Part shown: one piece after another, positions 1 to 10,734 of the stretch | Layout of the letters: each line of letters starts with the position of its first letter | Position numbering within the stretch: the first letter of the stretch is position 1 | DNA from: Saccoglossus kowalevskii | Lineage: Eukaryota > Hemichordata > Enteropneusta > Harrimaniidae | Assembly: GCF_000003605.2 (NCBI RefSeq) | Contig: NW_003126893.1 | Coordinates: forward strand, 38,539 to 62,592 | DNA length: 24,054 bases | Reading direction: 5' to 3' | Made by a program: the position numbers and the translations under genes | Notes under the pieces: model-generated | What the model was told of the DNA's origin: nothing | Database searches by the model: none | The model's input: the letters and a program-made list of their open reading frames with translations, nothing else

Positions 1-706
1 TTGGTAGGTGGACAGCGCCCTCAAATTGTGACCATCAACATCTCGGGGAATAAACTCCCGGGAATAAACTATATAGGTATATTAGTAGTTATCATAATAG
101 AGCACTTCCAATCATCACCCGACCATCACAGTCATGGTAAGACTACTGACCGGGGATTCGTCAGTTGCAGTTTTTTTTTTTTATAAACTACTATGGGGAT
201 TCGTCAGTTTGACGCAAAGCATTGTTGGTAGTCACAAGCAACAGGGCGATGTATTTATAACAAAATCGTTGTTTCGTTGCATGAAACTAGTTTTTGTGAC
301 CGACTTCCATGTCTCGTATGATTGTTATGTTGGTCGACTCATGTTTACCCCATTGCAATCAGATACAACTATATGAAAGATTCTTCTCAACAGATTTCTA
401 CCCGGGTGACGAATCATATCTATACAACTACCCCAGGACGACTTCTCAGGTCTGTTTTGGACTGATGATTGGTGGACGATCGACCTATGTACGGGATTGA
501 ATTGAACACTGGGCTGGTGCACTGGCGAGATGTAATTACTCTCTGAATGTATGACAATCGTGAGTGTAAAGCATCGATAGTATCAGTCGTTTCAACATAC
601 CTGCCTGCTTGCAAATAAATATCCACGCATACACGGACTCTGTAGCTTCAAAAACCGTAGTCGTAGTAATACGGAAGTGATATGGCACTCGTTCATTTGA
701 AAGAAA

Positions 707-725
707 GTGCGCCATCTGGTGGCAA
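707..725 (-). promoter_or_regulatory. CTCF-like motif
   Basis: The plus strand reads GTGCGCCATCTGGTGGCAA. Its core, GCGCC-NN-CTGGTGGC, matches the reverse of the vertebrate CTCF core consensus except for two central bases and a few flanking ones. CTCF with its zinc-finger recognition code is conserved across most bilaterians, so an insulator or architectural site is possible. A single motif match in 24 kb is weak evidence and nothing else here confirms binding. Confidence 0.3.
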
Positions 726-1115
726 CGCTTACATGATATACAAATTCCGGCAAATAATGGATCAACGCATACAACCGTATGAGATGCTGAATTGTTCGAG
801 TTACGGACATCGAGTAACATATTTCAGAAACCACGCCCACTTTTACTAAACAACGCATAAATTGCAACTCTATGTCCAATTAACCGAACCTCGAGTGACG
901 AACAAGATAGATTTTATTTCAGTTAACGTTCAAATTGCTATTAGATTCACATCTTTACGAAAATATATTACATGAAATTACTGTTAATTACTTTGTTAAC
1001 ACTAATTGAGTTTGTTTATATCCAGAAACGTTGTGTATTCATTAACAGGGCGTTTGCCTCACTATTTCGGATTAGCGCCCTCACAGGTCAATTGTACTGT
1101 CTTGCCTGTGTGACC

Positions 1116-1448
1116 TTTCACCTCTCTATGATCTGTTGTTACTTAGGTAAGATTTTTGTATTGACTCAAAATATCCATCGTAATCCTGTCATTTAATATT
1201 GCCATCCTTATTTAATTTATATCTTGTTTGAAACATGAGTACCTTGACATTATGCCTTATAGTTTTGTTAGGATTGATTGTTTCTTAATATTATTTACTC
1301 AAGAATTTAAATTTGATATGAGTTATAGGTAAACGCGCATAGAGTCATTTTTGCTAACTTTTGTTAGAAATTTTTTATGTATGACAAAGTTATGCATCCC
1401 TATTGAAAGTTGTGTTTTTCACCTCTCTATGATCTGTTGTTACTTAGG
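1116..1448. repeat. perfect 32-nt direct repeat pair (1116-1147, 1417-1448)
   Basis: The same 32 bases occur at 1116-1147 and 1417-1448, 301 bp apart. They start TTTCACCTCTCTATGATC and end with TTACTTAGG. The flanks are unrelated on both sides. In the first copy the repeat runs into AGGTAAGA, a good 5' splice donor shape; the second copy continues GGCTAAAT, so the donor shape is absent. Perfect identity within otherwise unrelated AT-rich DNA suggests a fairly recent short duplication or templated insertion. Confidence 0.85.
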
Positions 1449-2177
1449 CTAAATGAAAATAAAGATCCGAGATTATTATCAGCAACCACAATTACTCGAA
1501 CTCTTGTGTGTGTGTTTTCCCGTAAATTGCTTAAACACTGCACTCAAAATACGCAATTCACTGTTCCGGCCCCCACCGCCAGTGAGACCTGTGACAATTG
1601 TAAGAAGAAAGTCAATATCAATAAGAAAACGTTACTTTTTTAATTAGTGTCTTGAACAATTGATTCATTCTCTATTGCGTGTTGTACACACTGTTAAGTT
1701 TTTTGGTCTCAAAACGTTACGGATGAACCATTTTATTAAAATACTGTAAACTGTGCAAAGTGTACATTTATAATGCAAACGAAGGTGTACAGTCTTAGAA
1801 ATATTTATTGTCAGTAAGAGGGGTTGCACTCAGCAAGACATCTGAATCTACAGAAACATCACAGTTGATACAGTTCTGCAGAATGGGCTACAACATTGCG
1901 GTAAAGATGTGAAGCATCGAGAGATGCAGTGTTTCTGGTGCAGTGAGCAGTTCAAGTACAGAGGTGGATGGACGGGTTGAAGGGTGGGCTACACAACCCC
2001 ACGCTACACATTAAGCAAGCGTGTACATGTAAACTTGTATGGGTTTTTAACACTTTTGACAAATAAAGCTGTGGCGCTCTGGGGCATAATGACGAGTCTA
2101 CTGAGCAATACACACTAACACAAAACACAGAATTTTGAATAAATTAAACACAATATACACCTGGCACTAAGTCATGC

Positions 2178-2180
<3 letters not shown>

Positions 2181-2232
<52 letters not shown>
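2181..2232. repeat. (AT)26 microsatellite
   Basis: About 52 bases of uninterrupted AT dinucleotide, entered through a single ACAT variant at its left edge. It is a simple sequence repeat with no coding content and is likely length-polymorphic. Confidence 0.97.
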
Positions 2233-2235
<3 letters not shown>

Positions 2236-5200
2236 TAAGCAAGTCTAATTGCAACTCGGGTTCTCTCGCGACATGCACCGATATTTACAATCTGTCTCAG
2301 TTGTTTGGATGGCATATACAATTCCATTAGGGGTTATTGAGTGTTAGGTTTAATGTAAGGTTTCAGCTTAGGGCAGGGCCTAGAGGAACTCTGCTATATT
2401 TTATCAAATTCTGCTTTAATACTAATGTATATCTTATTGATTATGCAGATGAACGTAAGGTATGTTAGTCACCAGCTGCATGTAAAGCTAAATACTAGAT
2501 ATAAGACACACGTGATGGAAACTCAGCATCAAACATGCTATCCAGTATCAAGTCACTCATTTGCCATTATATGTACTATGAAACTTTCACCACTGTCTCA
2601 TATTTATGTTATGCAAACAATTATGTTATAAAAACGTTTTCCGAAATTAAATGTTTTATGATGCATTTATATCGATATATATTTCACCAAGAGATGTTTT
2701 GTAAATAATTATACTACATGCTGCTTTAATTGTCTGGTTTTCTCAGATACTATAATACAGTAGCTTCTTTCAGCCAATATGTTTGTAAACTACATTTATG
2801 TATTTTGAGCGTAGTGTACTTTTTGATAATGTATTATATGTTGTCGCTTGTATGTATTTATCAATTCAGTAATACAGAGCTAGTTGTGATGTAATATTGA
2901 ACGGATAAGCTTTACTGTACAAAATAAATTGTGAAGAAAAGTGGTTAAATATAAAATATCTTGTAATTTTCCTACCACTCGTATTTAATTTGGCATTTCC
3001 TCTTACAATATTATGAGTTTAGAAGCGCTAAATAATTACGAACATTTCACAATTCCACATTCAACATTTTATTCAATCACGACGACTTGAAACAAATATT
3101 TTTACTTATGTGTCACCTTTTTTCATGATTATAACCTAACCTCGTTATACAGTCCGTATAATGTGGATACGCTATAATAACAATAATGGGAGTACAATAT
3201 ACAATATAACATGTATTCTCCGTGATGTTAGAGACACACATTGATCTTTTTAATAGGATCTTAGTTCAATTTAACTAAATTATGTATTAAATATATAATG
3301 ACGAAAACAGAATGATTATTTGTTTAGTTCCCTGTCTACATCAAACAATTTAATATCAAAGGTCAATCATTTTTTTTATCATGAACAATATTACTCGTGC
3401 CCGAAAAGGAACAAAGAAACTATAGATTAGTAACTCAAGGCTAATATACCTACTTTGAAATGCTACTAATAACGGTAATTTCGACTTCGCTGTTAGTGAA
3501 CTTGGTCGATTGAAACATATGACAGGTAGTATAGCCGTGACTAAACAGAGTAAACTTGAATATGGGTTCTCATTTGAAACAATTCGAAATGTCACGCTGT
3601 GCACGTCTCAGTTCCATGTAAAAAAAACAACGCACACGCTTTGTAAACGCATAGAATATTAAATTGATCACGATGCATCGCGACGAATGTGGAACGTTAA
3701 ATATAATCTGAAATAGTGTTAGTATAAACAGTGTAAACAGACACATAGCAATGTGTTCATATGAAATCAACTCCATGATGTCAGTTTCAACAATTTTAAT
3801 TCGGGGGTATTTTGAGGTATATTAAAATTCTACAATTAAGTTTTAAAATAATTCGGCTATTAGATGTGCAAAGAACGAGAACTGCAGTAAGAATATCCTT
3901 AAATCTTTTACATTGGTTAGTTTTTCTGGAGGTAATGACTGGGCATCGACAATGAAACCCCGTATACAATTCCGGGGGTTGATGACATTAACATGGGTTG
4001 CCCGATGTTCAGGCGCCAATGATGCATACGTTTTATTGAATGACTGAGGACATTTATTTTTCATTGAAAGAAACTAGAGTTTCCATAGAATCGTATCATC
4101 TTGGCCTAATACTGATGTCGTAATAGGAAGAAATGTATCATGTACATGCGTTATATACATTATTGATATTCACCGTGCTAGCCCTGTATTACATATACTG
4201 AACGTATCTGTCCGCACGACAAGTCAGTGCACTATTAATGAATAACAGGGCTATACTTAATTGGCAATAGGTTTACCCAAGAAAGGTTTTGGTTTATTAA
4301 ACAAGACATAAATATCACCATCTGCGGAAATTAGTCAGAAGTCTTGTACAAAAAACAATCTGCTGTTATGAGTTATTAATGATCGTATTATATGTGTAGC
4401 TTCATTAAATATTTCGAACAGCCACAGACGGGCTGAAAGATAATATGTTTCTGTCTCCTTTTCACTTTCAAATCTTAACGACATGCCTACATATAAATGA
4501 AAACACGCGTCATCGCATTATTGGGGTTTGATAAATAAATAACTAACAAAACAGTTTTTGCTATCACTGAAATATGTTGAATAATGTATTATAGCATTGA
4601 AATATATAGTTCATAAATTCCATGTACTTTGCGTGTGTGTCTTCTTCACATTTGCCCTCCATTCTGTATAATATATTACCCCAGTCTTAATCTGTTGCAT
4701 ATGAACGCGACCTGTAGGCTGTCGTGTGCACGTGTGCATCGTACTCGTATATATATTTAACTCGATTTCCCAAATAGGGGCCCCTGTATGAAATCAGACA
4801 CGTTTCATTTACATATTCACTCCAATGGAGACGTCATAATATGAGACGTATTTCAATTGGATACAATGAAGACAAATATCAATAAGTTACAGAAAACAAC
4901 GCAGTTAAGCATCACACGAGATTCATATCAAATATAGCAAATTTCTGAACCAAGTACGCATGTACGTAAATTGATTTCCAAAGTGTAACACTAATATATT
5001 GTCTATCATGTGTTGTGTTACCTGAAGATTATTATATGTTAATTTCAGAACGCCTGAGTTTTTACTATTGTTTTAATCGCTCCAATACTCGGCTCGGTTC
5101 ACATAGACTGTCAATGTCAATGTAAATATACGTTTATCGTAATTTATTACTACAAAGTCGGGTTTTTCATTATTTTCTTTTGATTTTGTTCATTGAAAAT

Positions 5201-5394
5201 TAGAATTTCAAGAGAACTATTTTTAAATGACATTCAAATTTGCATTTGCATGTATTTACAGCTAAAATTGGATATAACCCTGAACGTCTGATTACATTGC
5301 ATACGGAACTACACGGGAAACTCATTATTGTACCTTTGTTTCTTTATTAGTCTCGCTGTCATTGTAGATAACAGATTGAGTCGCTCATTCAACA
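2233..5394. other. AT-rich non-coding DNA
   Basis: There are about 3.2 kb without a recognisable gene. The only stretch that reads somewhat like coding sequence is a 73-codon minus-strand frame at 3843-4064. It is preceded by a splice-acceptor-like CCTCAG and contains the string RGFIVDAQS. That string is vaguely like the F-x-GF-x-x-QAR segment of reeler domains, but the match is too short to call a gene. The rest is short open frames of the length expected by chance in DNA of this composition. Confidence 0.5.
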
Positions 5395-5925
5395 ATTTGC
5401 ATTTTCGACTACTTCTTATAATTTATCAGCCCGATTGCTTTAATATATGTAAGTATCTTGATTTGTTCATCTCGTGATATCATTAATTCTTTATATTTAG
5501 TAAATAGTTTGGTTATTTTTTGAAAACTACCAGTTCAATTGCGTGGATATTTAGATACATTGGGTCGATATTTATCCAATTTGTTCATTTCGCGACAATA
5601 TCACATTAAATCTCAATTCCGACTTATTCTTAAAAACTACCAGCCAATTGCGTTAATACTTGGTATGTAGGTAACGATATCATTAATTCTCTATTTTAAG
5701 CAAATATTTTTGTAATTTATGGTAAAAAATGTGATGACATCGTTAATCTTTTTTGGTTAAAAAACTGATATTATATCATATATCATATTTGTTTATTTCG
5801 CGACGATATCCACAACTCTGTAATTTTGTTTCACTGAATACCATTGTCATTTTTGGTGAAAATGCCATTTTTGAGTCTTAAAAACTGCTACTCTAATTGC
5901 TTTGATACTTCATATATTTCTACCT
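5395..5925. repeat. degenerate tandem repeat, ~110-125 bp period
   Basis: Two submotifs alternate. Submotif one is of the form AAAACTACCAG-TCAATTGCGT-GATA-TT and is seen near 5522, 5632 and 5880, with weaker versions near 5415 and 5759. Submotif two is of the form TTTGTTCATTTCGCGA-ATATCA, followed by ATTAA-TCT. It is seen near 5462, 5580 and 5789, with partial copies near 5671 and 5732. Spacing within each series is about 110-125 bp, which implies roughly four to five decayed units. The array ends about 400 bp upstream of the GPCR start codon. It is either an old minisatellite or a tandemly duplicated regulatory segment; the sequence alone does not decide. Confidence 0.6.
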
Positions 5926-6321
5926 TGGATATATTCTATGAGTGTAGTTTCATTTGTGACAATATAGGAACACGCTACTAATTCACCGACACATCCTTCA
6001 ACCAGAGTTAGTTATTATTAAATTTTCCAGTGAAAAGATAAACATATGTATTGAAACACTTATAATAGAATATAAACAAAGCCAAGTTTATTTTCCGCAA
6101 CACTATGATGTTTATGTAACTATGCATGCCCTTATTATTGCAATGCTCTGCTGAAACAGCGGAGTTGTTTCGACCGTCAGCTTGCTTGTTGAAACTATAT
6201 CGATCGAATTATGTTTCCTTGTGTCATAGGATAACACGGTGTTGTTGTCATCTTCTATATAGTCCGTACCCGATGATCATCTGGCGATGTAAACCAGAAA
6301 TACAGACGTTTATTTACAAGG
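5926..6321. other. GPCR upstream region / probable 5' UTR
   Basis: Non-coding sequence before the receptor gene. An in-frame TGA at 6274-6276 closes the receptor frame upstream, and no in-frame ATG lies between it and 6322. A TATATAG string at 6256-6262 is a possible but weak core promoter element. A 70-codon plus-strand frame at 6126-6338 overlaps the receptor start in another frame and does not look like protein. Confidence 0.4.
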
Positions 6322-7326
6322 ATGCTCAATCAGAATAAAAGCTTTATTGACAACTCGTCATGGGAATACTCACAAAGCAGTGAATCTCATCTGAACTTCT
6401 GCAATGTAATGACTGTGAACGACAAGTACTTCTCCGGTGCAGCAGTACTTCTCATCGGTGGATTTCTGCTCAATCTTGCCTTTGTGGTCGTCGTAATCAG
6501 AGTTCCGTCGATGCGAAGCACAGTAAATTATTTTCTGTTAAATCTTAGTATAACGGACTCTCTGTTGAACATCTTTTCAATTGTATTTTTGTTTTGTTTT
6601 GTGTTTGATGGGACGGGCTGTATCCTATTTACCAGTTATATCAACTGGTGTGCTTTTTATATACCACACCAATTTCTGTTTTTTACAGGAATTACCACAG
6701 TGATTATTCTAAGCATAGAGCGATACGTTGCTATTTGTAAACCCATTTTGTATAAAACGCAAGAAATGCACCGAAAATCTCGCCAGTTTGCACTGTTGTG
6801 TGTAACATATATAACGGCTATTTTGCTCACCATTCCAGCCCAGGTAAAATCTTGCACACATTATTATCACAACACAGTGGCTATAATTGTTTATCGCATG
6901 ACCAGTCTGATCCTATTTGTTCTTTCCATTGCTATCGTTTCCCGGATGTATATCGGAATAGTCCGCAAAATTAAAGAATACGAAAACAATGCAATTACTG
7001 AAACTGTATCAGATAAAAAACAAGTCGCTCGTGTGTGTTTGGTCACCACTGTGATCTACATGGTGTGTACCTCGGCTAGAATCATAAATGACATCATGTT
7101 TTTAGTAAATGCATGTAATCCTGATTTGATATCTATCGACACTGCCCAATGTTTCAACTGGATTGCGTATCATTTCACGTTCTTCACTTCGTCTATCAAC
7201 TCAATATTATATAACATAAGCAGTAAGAAATACCGCCAGGCTTTCAAGCAATGTTTCTGTCCATGTATACATCGCACAAATGAAGTTTCCATCACGGTAG
7301 TTTCCACAAATCAAAGTAACGTGTGA
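6322..7326 (+). CDS. class A (rhodopsin-like) G-protein-coupled receptor, orphan
   Basis: A complete 334-residue, intronless receptor, predicted to sit in the plasma membrane and signal through heterotrimeric G proteins. Seven hydrophobic segments lie at about 36-60, 68-93, 106-136, 155-173, 185-210, 235-262 and 278-300. Class A landmarks are N51 (1.50), NLSITD with D79 (2.50), ERY at 133-135 in place of DRY, and C110 with C178 for the loop disulfide. A helix-8 segment (SSKKYRQAFK, 300-309) resembles peptide receptors, and C311, C313 and C315 are possible palmitoylation sites. N5 and N11 are N-glycosylation sequons in a short extracellular tail. Unusually, NPxxY is NSILY (293-297), the TM6 CWxP motif is CTSA (249-252), and the TM4 Trp and TM5 Pro are absent. 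The ATG at 6322 has A at -3 and is the first after an in-frame stop. A lineage-specific peptide-type receptor is likely; the ligand cannot be told. Confidence 0.93.
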   Translation: MLNQNKSFIDNSSWEYSQSSESHLNFCNVMTVNDKYFSGAAVLLIGGFLLNLAFVVVVIRVPSMRSTVNYFLLNLSITDSLLNIFSIVFLFCFVFDGTGCILFTSYINWCAFYIPHQFLFFTGITTVIILSIERYVAICKPILYKTQEMHRKSRQFALLCVTYITAILLTIPAQVKSCTHYYHNTVAIIVYRMTSLILFVLSIAIVSRMYIGIVRKIKEYENNAITETVSDKKQVARVCLVTTVIYMVCTSARIINDIMFLVNACNPDLISIDTAQCFNWIAYHFTFFTSSINSILYNISSKKYRQAFKQCFCPCIHRTNEVSITVVSTNQSNV

Positions 7327-7564
7327 TACAACACCACGTCTCCTCATAATAGCAATACCTCGCATTTGTTGGTATACACGTTGTATTGCGGACACAGGAC
7401 TATTTATTACCAACAGGATTATCTTATTTCGGTGCTAGTCTTTTCTCTGTGTAACTCGACGTTGTGAAATGTTAAATTAGTAACATATATCCACCATAAA
7501 ACTAATAATTAATGATTCACAATATTTTAATTATCAAATTAATTAATTTAATCATGTAAATAAA
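7327..7564 (+). terminator. probable GPCR 3' UTR with poly(A) signal
   Basis: An AATAAA hexamer at 7559-7564, followed at once by further AATAA-type bases, lies about 235 nt after the receptor stop codon. The intervening sequence has no long open frame. This is the nearest canonical polyadenylation signal and is the most likely 3' end of the transcript. AATAAA is common by chance in such AT-rich DNA, so RNA evidence would be needed to fix the end. Confidence 0.5.
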
Positions 7565-9945
7565 ATAAAATAACTGAAATATTATAAATACTGTAACAAT
7601 TCTGGAGAAACATGGAAAATAATGACCACGAAAGTATACATAAAAACTCCAGTGTCCATTGATGCCACGCGCATATATTGTGTTGTTGTTTGTGTTGTAC
7701 GATCGACAAGATCTTGGGGAAGAATCAGAGCTATTCACTGTAAGAACATAACTCAATTTGTATTTAATGTTATATATTCATGGGAAATGTTCAAATATTA
7801 AGCCATGAGTTAAGTATTATCAAATGCAGAATTTAAATAACACTTTTAGTAAAAGTTAAAATTTGGTGACATGTTCAGAAAAGTTTCTGTCACAGACACA
7901 CACTCGTGAACTAATTACGATTTTATATTATGTTTTACTTAATTTAACACATCATTTCCAATTCCTACTTTCATATCAGAAATTTTGAATAAAAAAATGT
8001 ATTCACATGTCTGACCAAGCTTATTAATTTATAAATATTCATTATTAACTCAATAATGTTCATGAGTGACAAGCACTCCCATTGGTCTGGTTGGATCCCT
8101 GTATTTTTTTATCCCTTGAAATTAATTATGTTAGTGCTGTATAAATGTGAACTGTATGGGAAATATACAATCCTAAGATATATCCTTCCAAATTTAAATA
8201 CTAAATTAGATATTGGGAGTAAAAGCACTAACATGTGAAACATTTACTTTATTTATTATTGGATTAGTAGTATTTTGAATAATTGAATTATGCGACGCGA
8301 TATCTTATCATGTTGTATGTTATACGTTTTTTAAAGTTCATTTGTATATTTTAATTTTATAGGATATACCAACCTTGACATGCTAAGTTTGTAATATCAT
8401 ACCATTGTATTATATGTGCCATGGAATTATGTAATCATTTCTTTAATAAATCAGTGTATAATAAGTAAGATAGTATCGTTTCTTGATGTGTACATATAAA
8501 CATATATGTATAAGTATGGATAAATTATAAAAATGTAATAATAAATGTATTATATGTGCCATGGAAATCGTTTATCATAGTATATGTAGAATGTAATTAA
8601 ACTTATATAAATTATGTTAATTATTAAATGGTATCTAAAGTTAATAGTCGTGAACTTTGACTATGTCATGTAGGCATGAAATGTGAAATTACGAAAAAGT
8701 CTTTTTTGTGCGGCATACCGACAATGACATTGATAAATATACTTAACACGCTTTGCAATGCAACTGGTGTAATATAATGTGTCCAATATGTTGGCATTTG
8801 GCATTTCAAACACAAAGACAATTAACAAAATCTGGTCTGCAATTTGAAATGCGTACGGAACATATACTAGTCTATGAGGTTGTGAAACCACTGAGATATT
8901 TCAACTATTGCATATTATTAACATGCTATTTTGAATATTACAATCAATGAAACATGGTCGACAAATTGAATTTTATTAGTCACATCACGTCAGCATAGAC
9001 CAACAAATCAAATGTCTTATATAATAAGCTACTTTCATACATACTGGAAAATAGGAAATTTTTATATAATGTGAATACAAATAACAAAGGTGCACTTAAA
9101 AACTCTCTAACATATTGTTCATATAATTTTCCTACCGTTTGCACCTGTATTAGATCATAACATAAACGTTACGTTATTGTGAAAATATCGTAAATATCGA
9201 CTTCCTGTTTAAAATAATAATCACTATTTATCTCTAAAAACTTTAAAAAAAATAATGTATTACTAGACGTAAAGGAGTTTCCAACGCTTGCCAGTGACTG
9301 CTTGCAGGATCTATATACATGTGCAGGTGGTTATGTCACGAGATTTGTTGTGGGGCTCACAATACTTGTTTAGGGAAGGTGGGGGACCCCCTGCAAAGAA
9401 TGTGGCATAGGCGCCAAAACAAACTTAGAGACGCGTATTCAATTAAATATCACTTGACACATTACAATTCAATAATAAAGGGTGGACCATGCACATCCTT
9501 CGAGTGTGAGGCAATTTTAATCTGCTTAATCTGCTTATTGATTTTAAATATCTAGGCAGGATGTATTGATATTTATTTGTTTCTTTATTAATCACCTATC
9601 ATATGAGTTAAACATTAAAAATCATACAATCAATAATTTTCTCAAATCAAATTGCATCAAATTTGAAGTATAAAAGTACATTTGTCTAGAAATATCACAG
9701 CTATACTACAAACAAGTAGCTAATTAAAAAATAGGATTCTTACAATATCATCAACATAAGTCAAATGCCTCACGCTTCGCGCGTAAAAGTAACGACAAAC
9801 ATCAAGACAACTTATGAGAGATTTTTTTATTCCTCATGAATACTGTTGTATTGTGATACTGTTGTGCTTTCCATAGTTCATTTAATACTGATGAGATTGC
9901 CTTGTAACCAGATATCTAGATTTGTTGATTTTGAAGTATTTCACA
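7565..9945. other. AT-rich non-coding DNA with small repeats
   Basis: No gene is recognised. A perfect 21-nt direct repeat (TGTATTATATGTGCCATGGA plus A) occurs at 8406-8426 and 8546-8566. A patch near 9300-9500 is richer in G+C and holds a 78-codon plus-strand frame (9319-9555) with several Cys and Arg residues but no family resemblance; it may be an old insertion. On the minus strand, 9747-9758 reads YVDD within a short open frame and may be a further decayed reverse transcriptase box. Other open frames are of chance length. Confidence 0.5.
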
Positions 9946-10156
9946 TTAGATGGTTTGACACTGCATATCATACTCAATGTCCTTTAACAACACAATATCA
10001 TCGGCATTTAGAAGAATTCTAACGTCATTGTCATTCATATTTCTAATTTCTATTAGCAAATTATCAATAAAAAATACTAAAACAAAATTGGCGAAACATT
10101 GCCACTCTACTTTACCAGTGGTAAATCATTCAGTATACAGATTTTAACAGAATTTG
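9946..10156 (-). mobile_element. LINE-type reverse transcriptase relic
   Basis: On the minus strand a 59-codon open stretch (10125 down to 9946) aligns by eye with the catalytic core of non-LTR retrotransposon reverse transcriptases. KVEWQC-FANFVLVFFIDNLL matches the family pattern G-V-x-Q-GC-xLSPxLFxxFINDL. About 30 residues later, RILLNADDIVLLKDIEYD matches the YADDIVLL catalytic box (9997-10008 encodes NADD). Just upstream, in another frame, QILLKSVY (from 10156) matches the preceding LLKSxY block. Decay is clear: the Tyr of YADD is Asn, the LSP motif is lost, and there is a frameshift and internal stops. No intact ends, target-site duplication or endonuclease domain were found, so this is a short dead fragment. 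The clade (CR1, RTE or Jockey-like) cannot be assigned. Confidence 0.75.
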
Positions 10157-10734
10157 TCATTCATACTACTTTCCTTTCAAATTATGATATTCTTTTGTTT
10201 TCGTTTTTATTCTGAAAATATAATATTTTCACGAGTTAATATCATATTTACTGTTCATACATGAGTGATTGAATACACTACATAGTTTGTAACATTATTC
10301 AGGTTTTTTCAGTCATGATTCTAAACAAATAAAATGCAATAATCAGTAATAATGAAAATGATTATCGTAGGAAATATAGAATACACCACTTTATAAATTA
10401 TTGTTAAAGATGAATTTTCTTATCAGAATTAGCTGTTCGCTCCTCAACACCTCAAACACGACACAGTTTCACAATGTCGAAAACGGGAATTCTTTATATA
10501 TATATATTTAAAACTATATCATTAATAAGCAGTATATATAATATTACATTGCAGTCTATACATATCAAAGGATTTGGGTAAATCAACAATTTATGTGAAT
10601 GTTGACAGTTCAAACGAAAAAATGCAAGAGAATAATTATCATCTAGATAGCTTCTACACATTCAAAATCGATTTTGTTTTTCAACCAATACATTAATTTG
10701 TTATTTCTTATAAAAACCGAAAATTCTATAAATA
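10157..10734. other. AT-rich non-coding DNA
   Basis: Nothing gene-like is seen here. The sequence lies between the reverse transcriptase relic and the first copy of the duplicated unit. It may hold further decayed retrotransposon sequence upstream of the relic, but I cannot recognise any. Confidence 0.45.

Larger units (their letters stand above)
1..2180. other. intergenic DNA, no gene recognised
   Basis: I see no convincing gene here. Open frames are short (under 100 codons), overlap each other on both strands and resemble no family I know. Small structures are present: an 11-nt direct repeat (GGGAATAAACT) near 46-70, a 15-nt direct repeat (GGGGATTCGTCAGTT) at 152-166 and 195-209 on either side of a T12 run, a CTCF-like motif at 707-725, and a perfect 32-nt duplication at 1116-1147 and 1417-1448. 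The first ~900 bases look somewhat richer in G+C than the DNA that follows. Confidence 0.6.

Noticed and set aside
6657-6857. Minus-strand frame inside the GPCR gene
   Set aside because: It is an antisense shadow of the receptor's coding sequence.
9319-9555. 78-codon plus-strand Cys/Arg-rich frame
   Set aside because: No recognisable domain or signal peptide, and the cysteine spacing fits no known pattern.
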